NCBI GenBank assembly: GCA_000565255.1
Contig: ASRH01000004.1
Span: forward strand, 124,001 to 188,000
Length of the DNA stretch: 64,000 bases
Reading direction: 5' to 3'
Origin: Candidatus Aramenus sulfurataquae
GTDB taxonomy: Archaea > Thermoproteota > Thermoprotei_A > Sulfolobales > Sulfolobaceae
Below the pieces are notes generated by a model. It was not told the origin of the DNA. It ran no database searches and saw only the letters and a list, made by a program, of their open reading frames with translations. A program made the position numbers and the translations under genes. Below, piece by piece: positions 8,445 through 19,121 of this stretch (its first letter is position 1; every line of letters begins with the position of its first letter).

Positions 8445-8921
8445 TTACCTTCTTCTACCTCTTCTTTCAGACCGTAGCTTTAATGAGTACTCCTCATCTA
8501 TAGCTACGATCTTGTTTTTAAGCTCATTGAGGGCTTGAGTTAAGGAGTTTTTGAAAGCGTCGTCAATTAGCGACATGTTACCCTCTACTGTCTCTTCTCC
8601 GCTCATGGTTAGCTTTAGTTTCTTATTACCAGGGTCGTTCTCTATGAGACCTAAGTAGAGGAGCGACGTAATATCGTCCTTTAACTGTTGGCTTACAACG
8701 TTGCCTCCTATTACGCTAAACGGGTAGCCCATATCGAAACCTTTGTCCTTAGCCTCATAGAGAAACTGCGTTAAAGCTTTCTCGGATACTGAGTTTAAGG
8801 TCTTAATAATATAGAGTAATTGTAATTTTCTCTTGTCCTCCTTGATTACTGAAGGATTTATCACTTGGCGAGTGACTACTTTTAGGTCCTTGGACTTAGA
8901 AGTCTGAGATGGTTGCGACAA
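8445..8921 (-). CDS. Probable winged-helix DNA-binding protein
   Basis: The central part (residues about 30-110) alternates helices and a beta hairpin in the way of a winged-helix domain ('LLYIIKTLNSVSEKALTQFL ... LLYLGLIE'), followed by a helical tail that ends in a very basic 'RRGRRR'. No ligand-binding domain is evident. It lies 15 bases downstream of the hexulose-phosphate synthase gene on the same strand, so the two are probably co-transcribed. Family and targets are unknown. Confidence 0.55.
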   Translation of the reverse strand: MSQPSQTSKSKDLKVVTRQVINPSVIKEDKRKLQLLYIIKTLNSVSEKALTQFLYEAKDKGFDMGYPFSVIGGNVVSQQLKDDITSLLYLGLIENDPGNKKLKLTMSGEETVEGNMSLIDDAFKNSLTQALNELKNKIVAIDEEYSLKLRSERRGRRR

Positions 8922-8936
8922 TCTATTTCCCTCTAC

Positions 8937-9620
8937 TTATTTTGTATTACCCCTTATTATATTAACTATTTCCTTAGTCGCTGAATAGGGGTCTTTGCTC
9001 TTGGTTATGGCCCCACCTACAACGTAGATGCTGATCGGTATATCAAGCAAGTCCCTTATAGTGTTCCCGTTTAACCCACCAGCAACAGACACAGCGGTGA
9101 ACTTGGAGATTTCCCTTATCTCCTCTTTCAGTGCGGCCACAGTTATCCCGCGTTTCTTCTGGACGTCTAGGCCCACGTGGAGGCCTATTATGTCCACCCC
9201 AAGCTCCTTAAGCTCCTTTGCCCTAGTTATCACGTCCTTCACGTTTATTAGGTCGGCCTGGACTAGTATGTCTAGCTCTCTTGCCTTCTTTACTGCCGAT
9301 TCAATAGTAGAGTCATCCATAATACCTAGGACAGTCATGATGCTAGCGCCTCCCAGTTTTGCTATTTGTACTTCCACGTCTCCTGCGTCTGCCGTTTTTG
9401 TATCTGCCAATACTGCCCTACCTCTTGACGCCTCCAAGATCCTCTTAATTCCCCCTATACCAGAAGACTTTAACAGCGGAGTCCCAACCTCCACTATGTC
9501 CACACCTGCATCTACCGATTTTTCGGCCACCTTAACGGCCTCCTCTAGGTCGATGAAGTCAAGGGCTACTTGAAGGTGCTTTCTTTGCTTGAGGCTTTGG
9601 AGAATATTTTCCCTGATCAT
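8937..9620 (-). CDS. hxlA: 3-hexulose-6-phosphate synthase (OMP decarboxylase superfamily)
   Basis: The 227-residue TIM barrel begins '[14 protein letters not shown]' and carries the D-x-K-x-x-D active-site signature of the orotidine-phosphate decarboxylase suprafamily as 'ADTKTADAG' (about residues 72-80). The segments '[10 protein letters not shown]' and the short loops fit hexulose-phosphate synthase better than true OMP decarboxylase. In archaea lacking the oxidative pentose phosphate pathway it runs in reverse, releasing formaldehyde and ribulose 5-phosphate from hexulose 6-phosphate. The matching isomerase is encoded far away at 47820-48407. Ketogulonate-phosphate decarboxylase is the main alternative. 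Confidence 0.75.
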   Translation of the reverse strand: MIRENILQSLKQRKHLQVALDFIDLEEAVKVAEKSVDAGVDIVEVGTPLLKSSGIGGIKRILEASRGRAVLADTKTADAGDVEVQIAKLGGASIMTVLGIMDDSTIESAVKKARELDILVQADLINVKDVITRAKELKELGVDIIGLHVGLDVQKKRGITVAALKEEIREISKFTAVSVAGGLNGNTIRDLLDIPISIYVVGGAITKSKDPYSATKEIVNIIRGNTK

Positions 9621-9713
9621 ATCGATTACTCAGCGGTTTGAGTAATAATAAGCTAAGCTACAAAAGAGTTTTTATTTTAGAAAGTTGAAAAGGCGTTACT
9701 GTGATTGCTAGGG

Positions 9714-11309
9714 ATGACTAAGTATGTGATAGTGACGGGAGGAGTGCTGTCTAGCGTAGGAAAGGGCACGGTGGCAGCTTCCATAGGGCTTCTTTTAAAG
9801 AACATGGGATATAAGGTAACTGCGGTAAAAGTAGACCCCTACATAAACGTAGACGCAGGTACAATGAATCCGTACATGCATGGAGAGGTGTTCGTTACAG
9901 AGGATGGAGCTGAAACTGACCTCGACCTAGGACACTACGAGAGGTTTTTGGACATTAACATGACTAAGCACAACAACATTACTGCTGGGAAAGTCTACTT
10001 TAATGTCATAAAGAAGGAAAGAGAAGGGAAGTACTTGGGGCAAACTGTACAGATAATTCCACACGTAACTGACGAGATAAAGTCTATGATTAGGGAGGCG
10101 GGGAAGCTCGAGAACGCCGATATAGTGATAGTCGAGATAGGCGGTACCGTAGGCGACATAGAGAGTTTGCCTTTCCTAGAAGCAGTAAGGCAACTTAGAC
10201 TTGAGGAAGAGGAGAACAACGTAGTGTTTGTACACGTGGCACTTGTTGAGTACCTTAGCGTAACTGGAGAGCTAAAAACGAAGCCCCTCCAGCATAGCGT
10301 CCAAGAGCTCAGGCGGATTGGGATACAGCCTGACATCGTTATTGCGAGGTCTACAGTCAGTTTAGACGAGGATACCAAGAAAAAGATAGCCCTTTTCACT
10401 AACGTTAGGTACGACTACATATTCTCCAGCTACGACGTTTCAACCGCCTACGAAGTACCGTTAATCTTGAACGATCAGGGTTTAGCCCAAAAGCTTTCTG
10501 AGAAACTTAAGCTAAACGGCGTAGCACCAAACCTCGAGAGATGGAAGAAGTTCGTCGAGTCGTTAAAGGACGGAGATAAGGAAGTTAAGATAGCTCTGGT
10601 AGGCAAGTACACAAGGCTTAAGGACAGTTATATCAGCATTAAGGAAGCAATACTCCACGCTTCTGCCTCTTTGGGCGTAAAGCCCGAGCTGGTTTGGATA
10701 GAGTCAACGGACCTAGAGAACAACGTAAACCTTGACCAAATCTTAGGGAAGGTGAACGGTATCATTGTGTTGCCTGGCTTCGGTAGCAGGGGAGTGGAAG
10801 GTAAAATAAGGGCAATAAACTACGCTAGGACCCACGACATACCCTACTTGGGCATATGTTATGGATTACAGTTAGCAATTGTGGAGTTTGCGCGGAACGT
10901 CTTGGGACTGGAAGGAGCTCACACAACCGAAGTTGATCCCTCTACTCCTCACCCTGTAGTGACCCTTCTTGACGAGCAGAAGAGAGTCACGCAGTACGGG
11001 GGTACTATGAGGTTGGGCTCCCAGAAGATCATCCTAAAGCCAGGAACAATAGCGTATTCCCTTTACGGAAGGAATGAGGTGTACGAGAGGCATAGGCACA
11101 GATACGAGGTTAACCCGCAGTACGTGGACAAATTCCAGGAGGCAGGGCTTGTTATATCTGGAGTGAGCGAGAACGGACTGGTGGAAATGATAGAGCTCAA
11201 AAACCATAGGTTCTTCGTAGCAACGCAGGCGCACCCCGAGTTTAAGAGCAGGCCCCTGAATCCATCGCCCCTGTTCGTGGGGTTCTTAAAAGCTACCTTA
11301 AGTGCTTGA
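9714..11309 (+). CDS. pyrG: CTP synthase
   Basis: The protein (531 residues from ATG 9714) has the N-terminal synthetase domain with '[11 protein letters not shown]' and '[16 protein letters not shown]', and a C-terminal class-I glutamine amidotransferase with nucleophile motif 'GICYGLQ' and a late His-Pro-Glu ('AHPEF'). It makes CTP from UTP, ATP and glutamine. A TTG nine bases upstream is also in frame, but '[10 protein letters not shown]' is the usual family start. A TATA-like TTTTTATTTT lies at about 9668-9677. Its 3' end overlaps the convergent ArsR-type gene by 12 bases. Confidence 0.93.
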   Translation: MTKYVIVTGGVLSSVGKGTVAASIGLLLKNMGYKVTAVKVDPYINVDAGTMNPYMHGEVFVTEDGAETDLDLGHYERFLDINMTKHNNITAGKVYFNVIKKEREGKYLGQTVQIIPHVTDEIKSMIREAGKLENADIVIVEIGGTVGDIESLPFLEAVRQLRLEEEENNVVFVHVALVEYLSVTGELKTKPLQHSVQELRRIGIQPDIVIARSTVSLDEDTKKKIALFTNVRYDYIFSSYDVSTAYEVPLILNDQGLAQKLSEKLKLNGVAPNLERWKKFVESLKDGDKEVKIALVGKYTRLKDSYISIKEAILHASASLGVKPELVWIESTDLENNVNLDQILGKVNGIIVLPGFGSRGVEGKIRAINYARTHDIPYLGICYGLQLAIVEFARNVLGLEGAHTTEVDPSTPHPVVTLLDEQKRVTQYGGTMRLGSQKIILKPGTIAYSLYGRNEVYERHRHRYEVNPQYVDKFQEAGLVISGVSENGLVEMIELKNHRFFVATQAHPEFKSRPLNPSPLFVGFLKATLSA

Positions 11310-11582
11310 CTTTAGGTTAATTATTATCTTATCATATTTGTTTTTTACTATTTTCTTAATACCTTTTACTCCATTTGAGTACTCCACTTCAATTAAGCCT
11401 GCGCCCTCCAAAAGGGCTAGTTGACTGCTCACGTTTCCCTTGGTCATCTGCAGTTCCTCGCTCAGTTCGGTTACGCTCTTTGGCGATTCCGCAACTATTT
11501 TTAAGATATTTATCCTAGTCATTGAGGACAAGGCATCGGCAACCCTCATTATCTCCTCAGGATCTTCTAAGACTAGGTCCAT
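11298..11582 (-). CDS. ArsR-type winged-helix regulator
   Basis: This 94-residue protein is almost only a winged helix-turn-helix: '[20 protein letters not shown]' followed by recognition-helix '[20 protein letters not shown]' and a beta wing, which is the ArsR/HTH_20 pattern. It lacks the metal-binding cysteine set of classical ArsR repressors. Expressed convergently with pyrG (12-base overlap), its target is unknown. Confidence 0.75.
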   Translation of the reverse strand: MDLVLEDPEEIMRVADALSSMTRINILKIVAESPKSVTELSEELQMTKGNVSSQLALLEGAGLIEVEYSNGVKGIKKIVKNKYDKIIINLKSST

Positions 11583-11682
11583 GAGGAAGAGCTTGCCTCA
11601 TATCGTTCAAAAGGGTTTGCACATATTGTGCGTCATTCTTTTATAGTGGTTATTATGAAGTAGTAAGAAGAGGAGAGAAATT

Positions 11683-11946
11683 TTGCAGACTAAAGTAGAG
11701 AATCCCTTAAAGAATTTGAGGTCTGCAGTTAATAAAATTGTACTCGTGAAGCTTAAGGATGGCTCTGAGTATATTGGAAGGCTAGAACAGACCGATGGTA
11801 CAATGAACCTAGTACTTAGGGACTGCACAGAGATGGTAGAGGGTTCCAGCGACCCAGTCGCGAAGTACGGGAGAGTTCTCATAAGGGGGAGCAATATTCT
11901 GTTTGTCAGCGTTGACTACGAAAGCATAATGGACAAAGAGAAGTAA
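11683..11946 (+). CDS. Sm-like archaeal protein (LSm)
   Basis: The 87-residue protein contains both Sm motifs: Sm1 '[20 protein letters not shown]' (about residues 20-39) and Sm2 '[13 protein letters not shown]' (about 63-75). Archaeal Sm proteins form heptameric rings that bind U-rich RNA. Translation appears to start at a TTG preceded by a purine-rich GAGGAGAG. The downstream MetK gene follows after 33 bases. Confidence 0.88.
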   Translation: MQTKVENPLKNLRSAVNKIVLVKLKDGSEYIGRLEQTDGTMNLVLRDCTEMVEGSSDPVAKYGRVLIRGSNILFVSVDYESIMDKEK

Positions 11947-11979
11947 GCTTTTTAAAAAGACGTAGGTAGTTGAGTTACT

Positions 11980-13191
11980 ATGAAAAACATAAACATTCAG
12001 CCTGCCAGAATCGCAAATATGGACAACCTCGAAGTGGAGCTAGTAGAGAGAAAAGGCGTAGGACATCCAGATTACATAGCCGACTCCGCATCCGAAGAAG
12101 CCAGTAGGAAGCTTTCGCTCTACTACCTTAAGGAGTTCAACACTATACTGCATCACAACTTGGACAAGACCTTGGTTGTTGGAGGTCAAGCTAGCCCCAC
12201 ATTCAAAGGAGGAGAAGTCCTTCATCCGATATACGTTATAGTTGCAGGTAGAGCTACTACCGAAGTTAAGACTGAAAAGGGAGTGGAGAATGTACCAGTT
12301 GGAACCATAATATTGGATGCGGTTAAGGAGTGGATAAGGAACAACTTTAGATATCTCGATGCCGACAAGCACGTGATTGTGGATTACAAAATAGGCAAAG
12401 GTTCCGCTGACTTAGTTGGCATATTTGAGAAGAGCAAGACCAAACCATTGTCCAACGATACAAGCTTTGGGGTGGGATTTGCCCCCTACTCTACCCTAGA
12501 GAACTTGGTTTTCCAGACGGAGAGGTTCCTCAACTCAAAGGAGCTAAAGCTAGAGCTACCAGAGGTAGGCGAAGACGTAAAAGTAATGGGGCTCAGGAGA
12601 GGGAAGGAGATCTACTTGACTATAGCTATGGCTACAATAAGTCAGCTCGTCGACGACGCTCAGTCCTACTTATCAGTAAAGGAACAAGTGAAGGAAAAAG
12701 TGCTGAACTTAGCTAACAAACTAGCTCCTGACTTCGATGTTAAGGTGTTTGTGAACACAGGGGACAAACCGGAGAACGGTATTTACTACCTCACCGTAAC
12801 TGGAACATCTGCAGAGCATGGAGATGACGGTATGACGGGCAGGGGAAATAGGGGCGTTGGGCTAATAACTCCCATGAGGCCTATGTCGTTGGAGGCAACT
12901 GCTGGTAAGAACCCAGTAAACCACGTTGGGAAAATATATAACGTACTGGCAAACTTAGTAGCTAAGAAAGTGGTCGAGGAGACCCACGTGTTAAACGCTC
13001 AAGTGGAAGTTCTAGGTCAGATAGGTAGACCCATTGATGATCCGCTAATAGTTAACGTAGAGGTCAACCCAGGCAACGAGAGGATAAGCGATAACTTGAA
13101 GAACGAGATCAACGGTATAGTGGAGGAATACCTTAATTCGATGCAAAAAATAACTGAGCTGATTCTAGAGGGAAAAGTTATGCTCTTTTAA
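11980..13191 (+). CDS. mat: Archaeal S-adenosylmethionine synthetase
   Basis: The 403-residue protein is of the archaeal type, distinct from bacterial MetK: '[20 protein letters not shown]' near residue 30, '[15 protein letters not shown]' in the centre and '[13 protein letters not shown]' further on are family signatures. It makes S-adenosylmethionine from methionine and ATP. Its last 27 bases overlap the convergent DUF460 gene. Confidence 0.92.
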   Translation: MKNINIQPARIANMDNLEVELVERKGVGHPDYIADSASEEASRKLSLYYLKEFNTILHHNLDKTLVVGGQASPTFKGGEVLHPIYVIVAGRATTEVKTEKGVENVPVGTIILDAVKEWIRNNFRYLDADKHVIVDYKIGKGSADLVGIFEKSKTKPLSNDTSFGVGFAPYSTLENLVFQTERFLNSKELKLELPEVGEDVKVMGLRRGKEIYLTIAMATISQLVDDAQSYLSVKEQVKEKVLNLANKLAPDFDVKVFVNTGDKPENGIYYLTVTGTSAEHGDDGMTGRGNRGVGLITPMRPMSLEATAGKNPVNHVGKIYNVLANLVAKKVVEETHVLNAQVEVLGQIGRPIDDPLIVNVEVNPGNERISDNLKNEINGIVEEYLNSMQKITELILEGKVMLF

Positions 13192-14991
13192 CCTAGATAG
13201 CCTATATTTCTCGATTAACCTCTTTACATCATCCACTTTGACATCGTGATTTAACTCTTTTTCCCTCTGCAAGGCCTTTAAGTCTTGTAATAACCTAGGA
13301 TCTACTACAGCTAGGTCGGCATCTACGTAAAGGGCCAACTCCTCGTTTACCTCTTCACCTAAGGCAAAGAGCTTTCCGTTCTTAACATAAAGTATCGGAG
13401 AGTCCTTTGAAACCACGGCTAGTTTTCCCCTAAGTAAATCGTATATGACTGCGTTGTATCTCTCTATCTTCTCTTTCATTCTCAAGTTCTCTTCTTGAAG
13501 TTGAAGTATAGCCTTGTTCTTCTGCTCTATTATGTTGCTGAGCTCGTAAATTTTCCTGTCCTTCTGCACTTCTGCGTTGTACTGTAGTCTAATCTCCTCA
13601 ATCTTCTTCTCTAGTTCCTCCTTCTCCTTAAAGATGCTTTTGAGGAGCGCTCTTAGCCTATTGTTCTCGTGTTTTAAGAACGTTAACTCATCGTTAGCGT
13701 TTTTTAACGATTTTTGTTGAGCGGTTGGGGTAATTACCAGCTTAGGCTGTTCCTTACCCTCCAGTTTCTTCTCGATTTCTCTTTCTATACACTCCGCAAG
13801 TGTACTTCCACTTATTATACATCTAAACACTACGTTTTCATCAATGTCAATGTCGAACCTTCTTATCAAGCTCTCGCTTTGCCTTATCTTCTTTTCCACT
13901 TCGTTATACGCTTTTAAAGCAGCAGCAAGTGCGTCCCTAATGTGAGGATTCGTTATCTTAAGCCCAAATCTCTCGCAGTACTGGTTTAACATTTCCTGCT
14001 TTTCGTCAACGCTCAGGGACTTTTCTGGAACGTAGATTTTTGAGTTGAGGGCACCGGCGAGCCTCTTCACCGTGTCTGGCAAAGGATTAACGTCAGTAGA
14101 CAATATAACTGGGACTCCCTTCTCTCTAACTAAAGATATTATGTCGTCCCTGTCTATACCTCTTCTGCTTTCCAGAAGTACTGGTTTTCCGTAGAAATCT
14201 ATTGCTGCTACCCCCACTTCTATCCCAGGGTCTATGCCTATAATTAGCGGCTTCGATGATTCCTTCTTGTCGGCGAATTCAATTTTGGTCTTATATACAG
14301 GTTTTATTTCAAGATTTATGTCATGTCCCTTCATTTTCTTAACTATCCCGTATAGGCTCTCTCTGGAAGCGTAAACAACGAACACAGCCCCCTCCATGCC
14401 CGACTTAGTCTTCTTTACGATGACGTCGTAGTCAAAGCCGTTCTTGTCTAAGGCCTCCTTTACTTGTTTAAATACCCTTAGCACAAGACCTCTCAGATGT
14501 CTTTTATACCTGTTAGAGCTCATACCGCCTGGTCCAGATCTTCTGCCCTTTGATATAATGATCTTGGTCTTGTTCTCTATTAGTTTAATTTTAGTACCAG
14601 CACCCTTAGATGCAAGAAGGGCAGCTAGGTACGCGGTACGCAGGGGATTTGGTTTGCCTTGCACCTCAATGCCGTAGAGTTTAGCTACCTCCCTTATGTC
14701 CTTGAACTCCCCATTCAAGTAAGTTACTTGGACTACCTCAACGGTCTCCGGAAAGAGGCTAAGTACCTTTACTACTTCTCTATCACTGCTCCCTAACTCG
14801 TAGATGTTGTCTGTTGCAATGACTGAAATTTCCTGTTCCCACGCTATCCTTATAACCCTGCTTAGGGGAACGTTCTCCATTTTCTGAATGACGTTACCCC
14901 CTTCGTCTATTACTACAATAGAGTACCTAGGCTGTGAAGCTGAAAGAGGACTATTCCTAGGCTCAATGTCTATGCCCAGGAATTTCCTCAT
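13165..14991 (-). CDS. DUF460 protein: RNase H-like domain plus coiled coil
   Basis: This 608-residue protein starts '[15 protein letters not shown]' and carries a second RNase H-fold motif '[17 protein letters not shown]' near residue 255, resembling RuvC/YqgF-type nuclease cores. A long charged coiled coil occupies about residues 415-510 before a short C-terminal domain. This matches the archaeal COG2433/DUF460 family, of unknown function. It overlaps the Rio2 kinase gene start-to-stop by 4 bases, and Rio2 and NFACT upstream suggest a link to ribosome biogenesis or quality control. Confidence 0.8.
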   Translation of the reverse strand: MRKFLGIDIEPRNSPLSASQPRYSIVVIDEGGNVIQKMENVPLSRVIRIAWEQEISVIATDNIYELGSSDREVVKVLSLFPETVEVVQVTYLNGEFKDIREVAKLYGIEVQGKPNPLRTAYLAALLASKGAGTKIKLIENKTKIIISKGRRSGPGGMSSNRYKRHLRGLVLRVFKQVKEALDKNGFDYDVIVKKTKSGMEGAVFVVYASRESLYGIVKKMKGHDINLEIKPVYKTKIEFADKKESSKPLIIGIDPGIEVGVAAIDFYGKPVLLESRRGIDRDDIISLVREKGVPVILSTDVNPLPDTVKRLAGALNSKIYVPEKSLSVDEKQEMLNQYCERFGLKITNPHIRDALAAALKAYNEVEKKIRQSESLIRRFDIDIDENVVFRCIISGSTLAECIEREIEKKLEGKEQPKLVITPTAQQKSLKNANDELTFLKHENNRLRALLKSIFKEKEELEKKIEEIRLQYNAEVQKDRKIYELSNIIEQKNKAILQLQEENLRMKEKIERYNAVIYDLLRGKLAVVSKDSPILYVKNGKLFALGEEVNEELALYVDADLAVVDPRLLQDLKALQREKELNHDVKVDDVKRLIEKYRLSRLKEHNFSL

Positions 14992-15857
14992 GACCCACCA
15001 CTTACGTACTCTATAGCTTGGTCTAGGTCGTACTCGATCCCATACTTCCTCCTGAAGAAGTCAAGGATATTCAGCAAGTCCCTCCTTAGAAGTTCGTTGT
15101 TATGTCTCTGCCACTGTGGCCAATCAATCACATACGGTTTCTCTGAGTCGTCAACAATTACGTTGTAAGGGCTTAGGTCCCCGTGTACTAACCCTTCACA
15201 GTAGTTAAAGGCTATCCTGATTGTACCTAGAATAGCGTCCAGGACCTCCTTTGGCGAACTTAGGTTAGCATACATTAACTTGTTTCCTTCAACGAATTCG
15301 CTGGCTACTCCATTGTAGGCGAGCCCCAATGGCCTAGGTACGGATCCCATGTTCTTACTAACGCATTCTAACGCCTCGTATTCTCTCTTGGCGTTGTCTA
15401 GCGTGACTGAGACCCAGCTCTTCCTCTCGGTGTATCCACGGAGTTTACGTGCGTTTCTGTAACTTGTCCTCCCAACCCTGTGGAACTTCACTGCAATTAC
15501 GTTGTCATTGAAGTCATACCCATAATATACTATACTTTCCTTTCCCTCGCCTATTACGTCTCCAAGGGACTTTACGACGCCTTTAGCGTAAAGACTTTTT
15601 GTAGCCACTACGTCAATTCCTGAGAAGCTCAACCTGTAGGACATCTCTCCTTTTATTCTCTCTCTGGAGATTAATCTTAATCCCTCCAACTTTACTAACG
15701 CAACGTCCAACTCTTTGTTAGTAAAACCAAGCCTGTCCTTGAGCACTGATTTTGGTACGTACTCGTAAAGGTCCCTTAGCTCTATCAAGGTCTTGAGAAC
15801 GGCGTAATCAGAAGACGATACTAAAGAAGTCTTCTCTGCTAAACTGGCTAAAGGCAT
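14988..15857 (-). CDS. rio2: Rio2 atypical serine/threonine kinase
   Basis: The 289-residue protein has an N-terminal winged helix (about 1-85) and the RIO kinase core: a short P-loop 'GEGKESIVYYG', catalytic loop 'VHGDLSPYN' and the Rio2-specific metal loop 'VIDWPQ' replacing DFG. Rio2 ATPase activity is needed for late maturation of the small ribosomal subunit. It lies between NFACT (13-base gap) and DUF460 (4-base overlap) on one strand. Confidence 0.93.
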   Translation of the reverse strand: MPLASLAEKTSLVSSSDYAVLKTLIELRDLYEYVPKSVLKDRLGFTNKELDVALVKLEGLRLISRERIKGEMSYRLSFSGIDVVATKSLYAKGVVKSLGDVIGEGKESIVYYGYDFNDNVIAVKFHRVGRTSYRNARKLRGYTERKSWVSVTLDNAKREYEALECVSKNMGSVPRPLGLAYNGVASEFVEGNKLMYANLSSPKEVLDAILGTIRIAFNYCEGLVHGDLSPYNVIVDDSEKPYVIDWPQWQRHNNELLRRDLLNILDFFRRKYGIEYDLDQAIEYVSGGS

Positions 15858-15870
15858 AATTTCTAAAATA

Positions 15871-17691
15871 TTAATGGGAAATTGGGTTATTATTGTTTGT
15901 TGAAGCGACGCTTTTTACCTCGACCTTCTTTATCTCGCTCCTTCCCGGCATAAGCTTAGCAATCTCGTTGGCAATTACCTTTGTAGGTAACTCGAGTTTC
16001 TTGGAAAAATCTCTGGCTATTTTTTCTGCGACTTTACTGGGATCTGTTCCCCCTGGTACAATAACTGCGTAGGCGTCGCATTTTTCTGAGATTGCGTCCA
16101 CAGGCCCAGCCTCCACTCTGACCTCGTTCTCACCCTTGCATACGCCTATAGCTAGCTCGAGTTTTACGTTGTTGACGAAGTTCTTTTTACCGTAAATCAT
16201 GAACGAACCCTTGGGCAAGTACTCTCCTGCAGGCGGGGACTTGGAAACTTGACTTCCATAGACCCAGAAGACGTCCACAGAACCTAGCCCAACTTTCCAA
16301 GCTTTTGAGTAGCACGCTGCTATAACTGCCGCGTCCCTTATGTCTTCCTCTTGTATTCCCTCAGGGTCCTTTATTACAGTAGCCGCTGCGCCTTGTACAT
16401 CAGCGTGGAGGAATATATCTCTCTCCCCTAATAGCTTTCTCACGATGCTCTCGTTTTGGTCCTGGTCTTTTCCCGCTATCACTAGGTACCCGTGTCTAGT
16501 GAATGACCATCTGTACTTCTCGTACCACTCCTTTTTCCTAAACGATATTGCCGACTCCCGGCTCTTTTCCTCTATCTCAGCGCTTAAGCTCTGGAGTTTC
16601 TTCTTTAGCTCCTCAAGCGTTTCCTCCGCCCTTTTAGCCTTTTGCGAGTACTCCTTCGCTTCGTCAAAGTACTTTGAGGCGTTTTTCATTGCAGATAGCT
16701 TTGGGTCTAATTCCACCTCATAACCGTCTAGCTTCAAGGTGAACCTCTTGGCGTTCCTCTTTATTTCGTCCTCTACCAGTTGGTAATTACTCATTATAAG
16801 CTTTCCAATAGTCCTCAACTTTTCCTCTTCTTTCTTGTACTCCTCTATGGTGGAGAGCAATTGGTTAATGGAGCTCTCTAGCCTTTTCTTTTCCTCCTCG
16901 ACTTTCTCCGACTTTCTCTTCACAGCCTCTACTTTTTCCAGCTTGGTGAAGTACTCATCAAGCGCGTCGTTAAACGACTTTGCCTCCACGCAGTTCTCAA
17001 ATCTTATTGGCAAGACGTTATTCTCGCTGTAACATGGTGTGACGCGACCGTTCTTAAGCTGCTCCTCGAACTCCTTAAGCTTTCTCTTAGCCTCTTCTAG
17101 CTCACTCAAGCTGTTGACTTGGATTCCCAAGTAGCTTATGATATCTTGTGGAGCTCCTAGTACCCTGCTCAAGTTCCCCTTCTGTAAGTTCTTCTCTATT
17201 TCCTTGACGTCCATTGTAGGCTTTGGGGGCTCAGAGTACTGGTGTCCTGGTCTTATTGTCCTATCCTTAAATTCCCTGTACTCGGTCGAAAACAAAACCC
17301 TATTCTGCTGGTCAGCGACGACTAACAGTCCTCTGGGCAGTAGCTCGACGTAAATTGAGTTACCGTTGCTTAAATCAATCCTTAGTATTCTCTCGTCGTT
17401 TACAATACTTATGCTTCTTATCGAAGCGTCCCTAACGTACTCCCTCAATATCCTCGCCTTCGTGTCCAACGTCTTTTCCCTTTCATACTTGGTGAAGTGA
17501 ATCCTCCTCCCTGGTTCAATTATCAGTTCCTTGATCCCTTGTGGACAGTGCAGTTTAAAGACAAAGACGTTGGGAATAACGGTAGAGTAAACGTTATCAA
17601 TTCTGCAGTTAACTAGCTGAGAGTTTTCACTTATCCATGCCACGAGGTCATAGTAGCTCATAGATGCCTTCGTTGCAAACTTTAAAGACAT
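15871..17691 (-). CDS. NFACT/Rqc2-family ribosome quality-control protein
   Basis: The 606-residue protein has an N-terminal NFACT-N domain ('MSYYDLVAWI', about residues 10-150), a helical middle with a long coiled coil (about 255-390), and an NFACT-R domain near 'WYEKYRWSFTRHGYLVIAGK'. This is the architecture of Rqc2/RqcH, which binds the split 60S/50S-nascent chain complex and recruits tRNA to add C-terminal tails; archaeal members are thought to do likewise. It ends with an asparagine-rich tail. Confidence 0.85.
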   Translation of the reverse strand: MSLKFATKASMSYYDLVAWISENSQLVNCRIDNVYSTVIPNVFVFKLHCPQGIKELIIEPGRRIHFTKYEREKTLDTKARILREYVRDASIRSISIVNDERILRIDLSNGNSIYVELLPRGLLVVADQQNRVLFSTEYREFKDRTIRPGHQYSEPPKPTMDVKEIEKNLQKGNLSRVLGAPQDIISYLGIQVNSLSELEEAKRKLKEFEEQLKNGRVTPCYSENNVLPIRFENCVEAKSFNDALDEYFTKLEKVEAVKRKSEKVEEEKKRLESSINQLLSTIEEYKKEEEKLRTIGKLIMSNYQLVEDEIKRNAKRFTLKLDGYEVELDPKLSAMKNASKYFDEAKEYSQKAKRAEETLEELKKKLQSLSAEIEEKSRESAISFRKKEWYEKYRWSFTRHGYLVIAGKDQDQNESIVRKLLGERDIFLHADVQGAAATVIKDPEGIQEEDIRDAAVIAACYSKAWKVGLGSVDVFWVYGSQVSKSPPAGEYLPKGSFMIYGKKNFVNNVKLELAIGVCKGENEVRVEAGPVDAISEKCDAYAVIVPGGTDPSKVAEKIARDFSKKLELPTKVIANEIAKLMPGRSEIKKVEVKSVASTNNNNPISH

Positions 17692-17710
17692 CTTCCCTTA
17701 CACACATGAT

Positions 17711-17959
17711 ATGGATATTGAAGATAAAATATTGCTTTTAAGAGGTGTGTTGGGGGTTATCGCAGGTGCTATATCGAGCTTTGTGGGCTCGATTGTCTCA
17801 GCCGGCGTTGTGGCTATAATAGGTTACGTCCTGTCCGTGCTTGTAGTTTACGCTATGTTTAAGCTCGGGAAAAAGTGGCTGTTGTTCGGAAAAGGAACAC
17901 TGACGTACGTTGTTGCTTGGTTTTTAATACTGGTCTTGGTATATAATATCCTAGTTTGA
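17711..17959 (+). CDS. Small membrane protein
   Basis: The 82 residues contain three likely membrane helices (about 8-30, 33-52 and 63-81) joined by short charged loops, with a basic 'KLGKKW' between the second and third. It starts 19 bases from the divergent NFACT gene and ends 3 bases before the Mut7-C gene, suggesting an operon with the latter. No function can be assigned. Confidence 0.6.
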   Translation: MDIEDKILLLRGVLGVIAGAISSFVGSIVSAGVVAIIGYVLSVLVVYAMFKLGKKWLLFGKGTLTYVVAWFLILVLVYNILV

Positions 17960-17962
17960 CAC

Positions 17963-18508
17963 ATGCAGACTCAAAAGTTCATTGTAGACGCCATGCTAGG
18001 AAAGTTGGCGCGGTGGCTCAGGATTCTAGGCTATGATACCCTTTACGACAGTAGCTACGAGGACTGGAAGATAATTAAGACCGCTGAAGAGCAAAAAAGG
18101 ATAATAATCACTAGGGACAGAGGGCTGTGTAACAGGGCTAAGAAAAAAGGACTAGAGTGCTTTATGGTTAATCCGGACTACGATATTGCGAATACGTTAG
18201 CGCAATTAGCTAGGAAGTACAAGATAGACCTCCACGTAAACGTAGATGCAACTAGGTGTTCCGAATGTAATGGTATCTTATTGAAGGTTGGGGACAACAA
18301 GTGGCAGTGTTCTAGGTGCAAGAAGGTATACTGGAAGGGGAGACATTGGAGGACAATTGAGGAGATTCTTATTAAGGCACAGAGCAGAGTAGAAAGTAAT
18401 GAAGGATCTAGTGACAATAGAGGAACTAAACCTAGAGGAAGGGAAAAAGTTAGTAAGGATAGCCAGACTAGCGATAATGTCAAAGCTGAAGTTAACAGAC
18501 AAGTTTGA
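17963..18508 (+). CDS. Mut7-C RNase-domain protein
   Basis: The first 145 residues match the archaeal Mut7-C family: '[18 protein letters not shown]' at the N-terminus, 'IITRDRGL' for the PIN-like acidic site, and a zinc ribbon (CSEC...CSRC) followed by 'VYWKGRHW'. It is a predicted ribonuclease. The last roughly 37 residues (Ser/Asn/Arg-rich, no hydrophobics) are encoded in a frame that overlaps the first 110 bases of the downstream AMMECR1 gene, so the tail may be non-conserved read-on. Confidence 0.8.
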   Translation: MQTQKFIVDAMLGKLARWLRILGYDTLYDSSYEDWKIIKTAEEQKRIIITRDRGLCNRAKKKGLECFMVNPDYDIANTLAQLARKYKIDLHVNVDATRCSECNGILLKVGDNKWQCSRCKKVYWKGRHWRTIEEILIKAQSRVESNEGSSDNRGTKPRGREKVSKDSQTSDNVKAEVNRQV

Positions 18509-19055
18509 AGACATCTCAGACGAAATTCTGAATAAGAAGGGCCTGGCTTTTGTAACTCTAGAGACTAAGAGGGGAAACACCTATTCTCTTAGGGGTTGTA
18601 TAGGGTACGTAGAGGCTGTAGCCCCATTAAAGGACATAGTGTACAACGCTGCAATCGCTGCTGCGTTCTCGGACCCTAGATTTCCGCCCCTTAGAAGGGA
18701 GGAGTTTCAGGACGTGATAATAGAGGTCACCGTTTTAACAAAGCCAGAAGTGGTTGACGTGCCTAAAACGGAATTACCTAAGGTTATCAAGGTTGGCGAA
18801 GACGGGCTTATAGTGGAGAAAGGTATCCTCTACAGTGGGTTACTCCTGCCTCAAGTCCCTATGGAGTACTGCTGGGACTCTGAGACTTTCCTTGCTGAGA
18901 CGTGTATAAAGGCGGGACTTAGTCCAGACTGTTGGCTTTACGAAGATGTTAAGGTTAAGAGGTTCAAGGGGGTAATATTCAGGGAAATAGAACCGGACAA
19001 CGTGATAATGATCAAGCCCTCAGAAGTCAAGTGCAAGAGACTAGGGGAGGAATAG
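18399..19055 (+). CDS. AMMECR1-domain protein
   Basis: This 218-residue protein has the AMMECR1 core motif '[14 protein letters not shown]' (about residues 65-78) and the downstream '[10 protein letters not shown]' and '[19 protein letters not shown]' segments. The fold is widespread in archaea and eukaryotes with no settled function. The start '[19 protein letters not shown]' begins 110 bases inside the Mut7-C gene in another frame; later starts would remove part of the first helix, so the overlap appears genuine. Confidence 0.82.
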   Translation: MKDLVTIEELNLEEGKKLVRIARLAIMSKLKLTDKFEDISDEILNKKGLAFVTLETKRGNTYSLRGCIGYVEAVAPLKDIVYNAAIAAAFSDPRFPPLRREEFQDVIIEVTVLTKPEVVDVPKTELPKVIKVGEDGLIVEKGILYSGLLLPQVPMEYCWDSETFLAETCIKAGLSPDCWLYEDVKVKRFKGVIFREIEPDNVIMIKPSEVKCKRLGEE

Positions 19056-19121
19056 AAGTGCAAGGTTTTTATCATATATAACTTTTTAGGTTACAAAGAT
19101 AAAGTATCGGGAGTGAATTCC

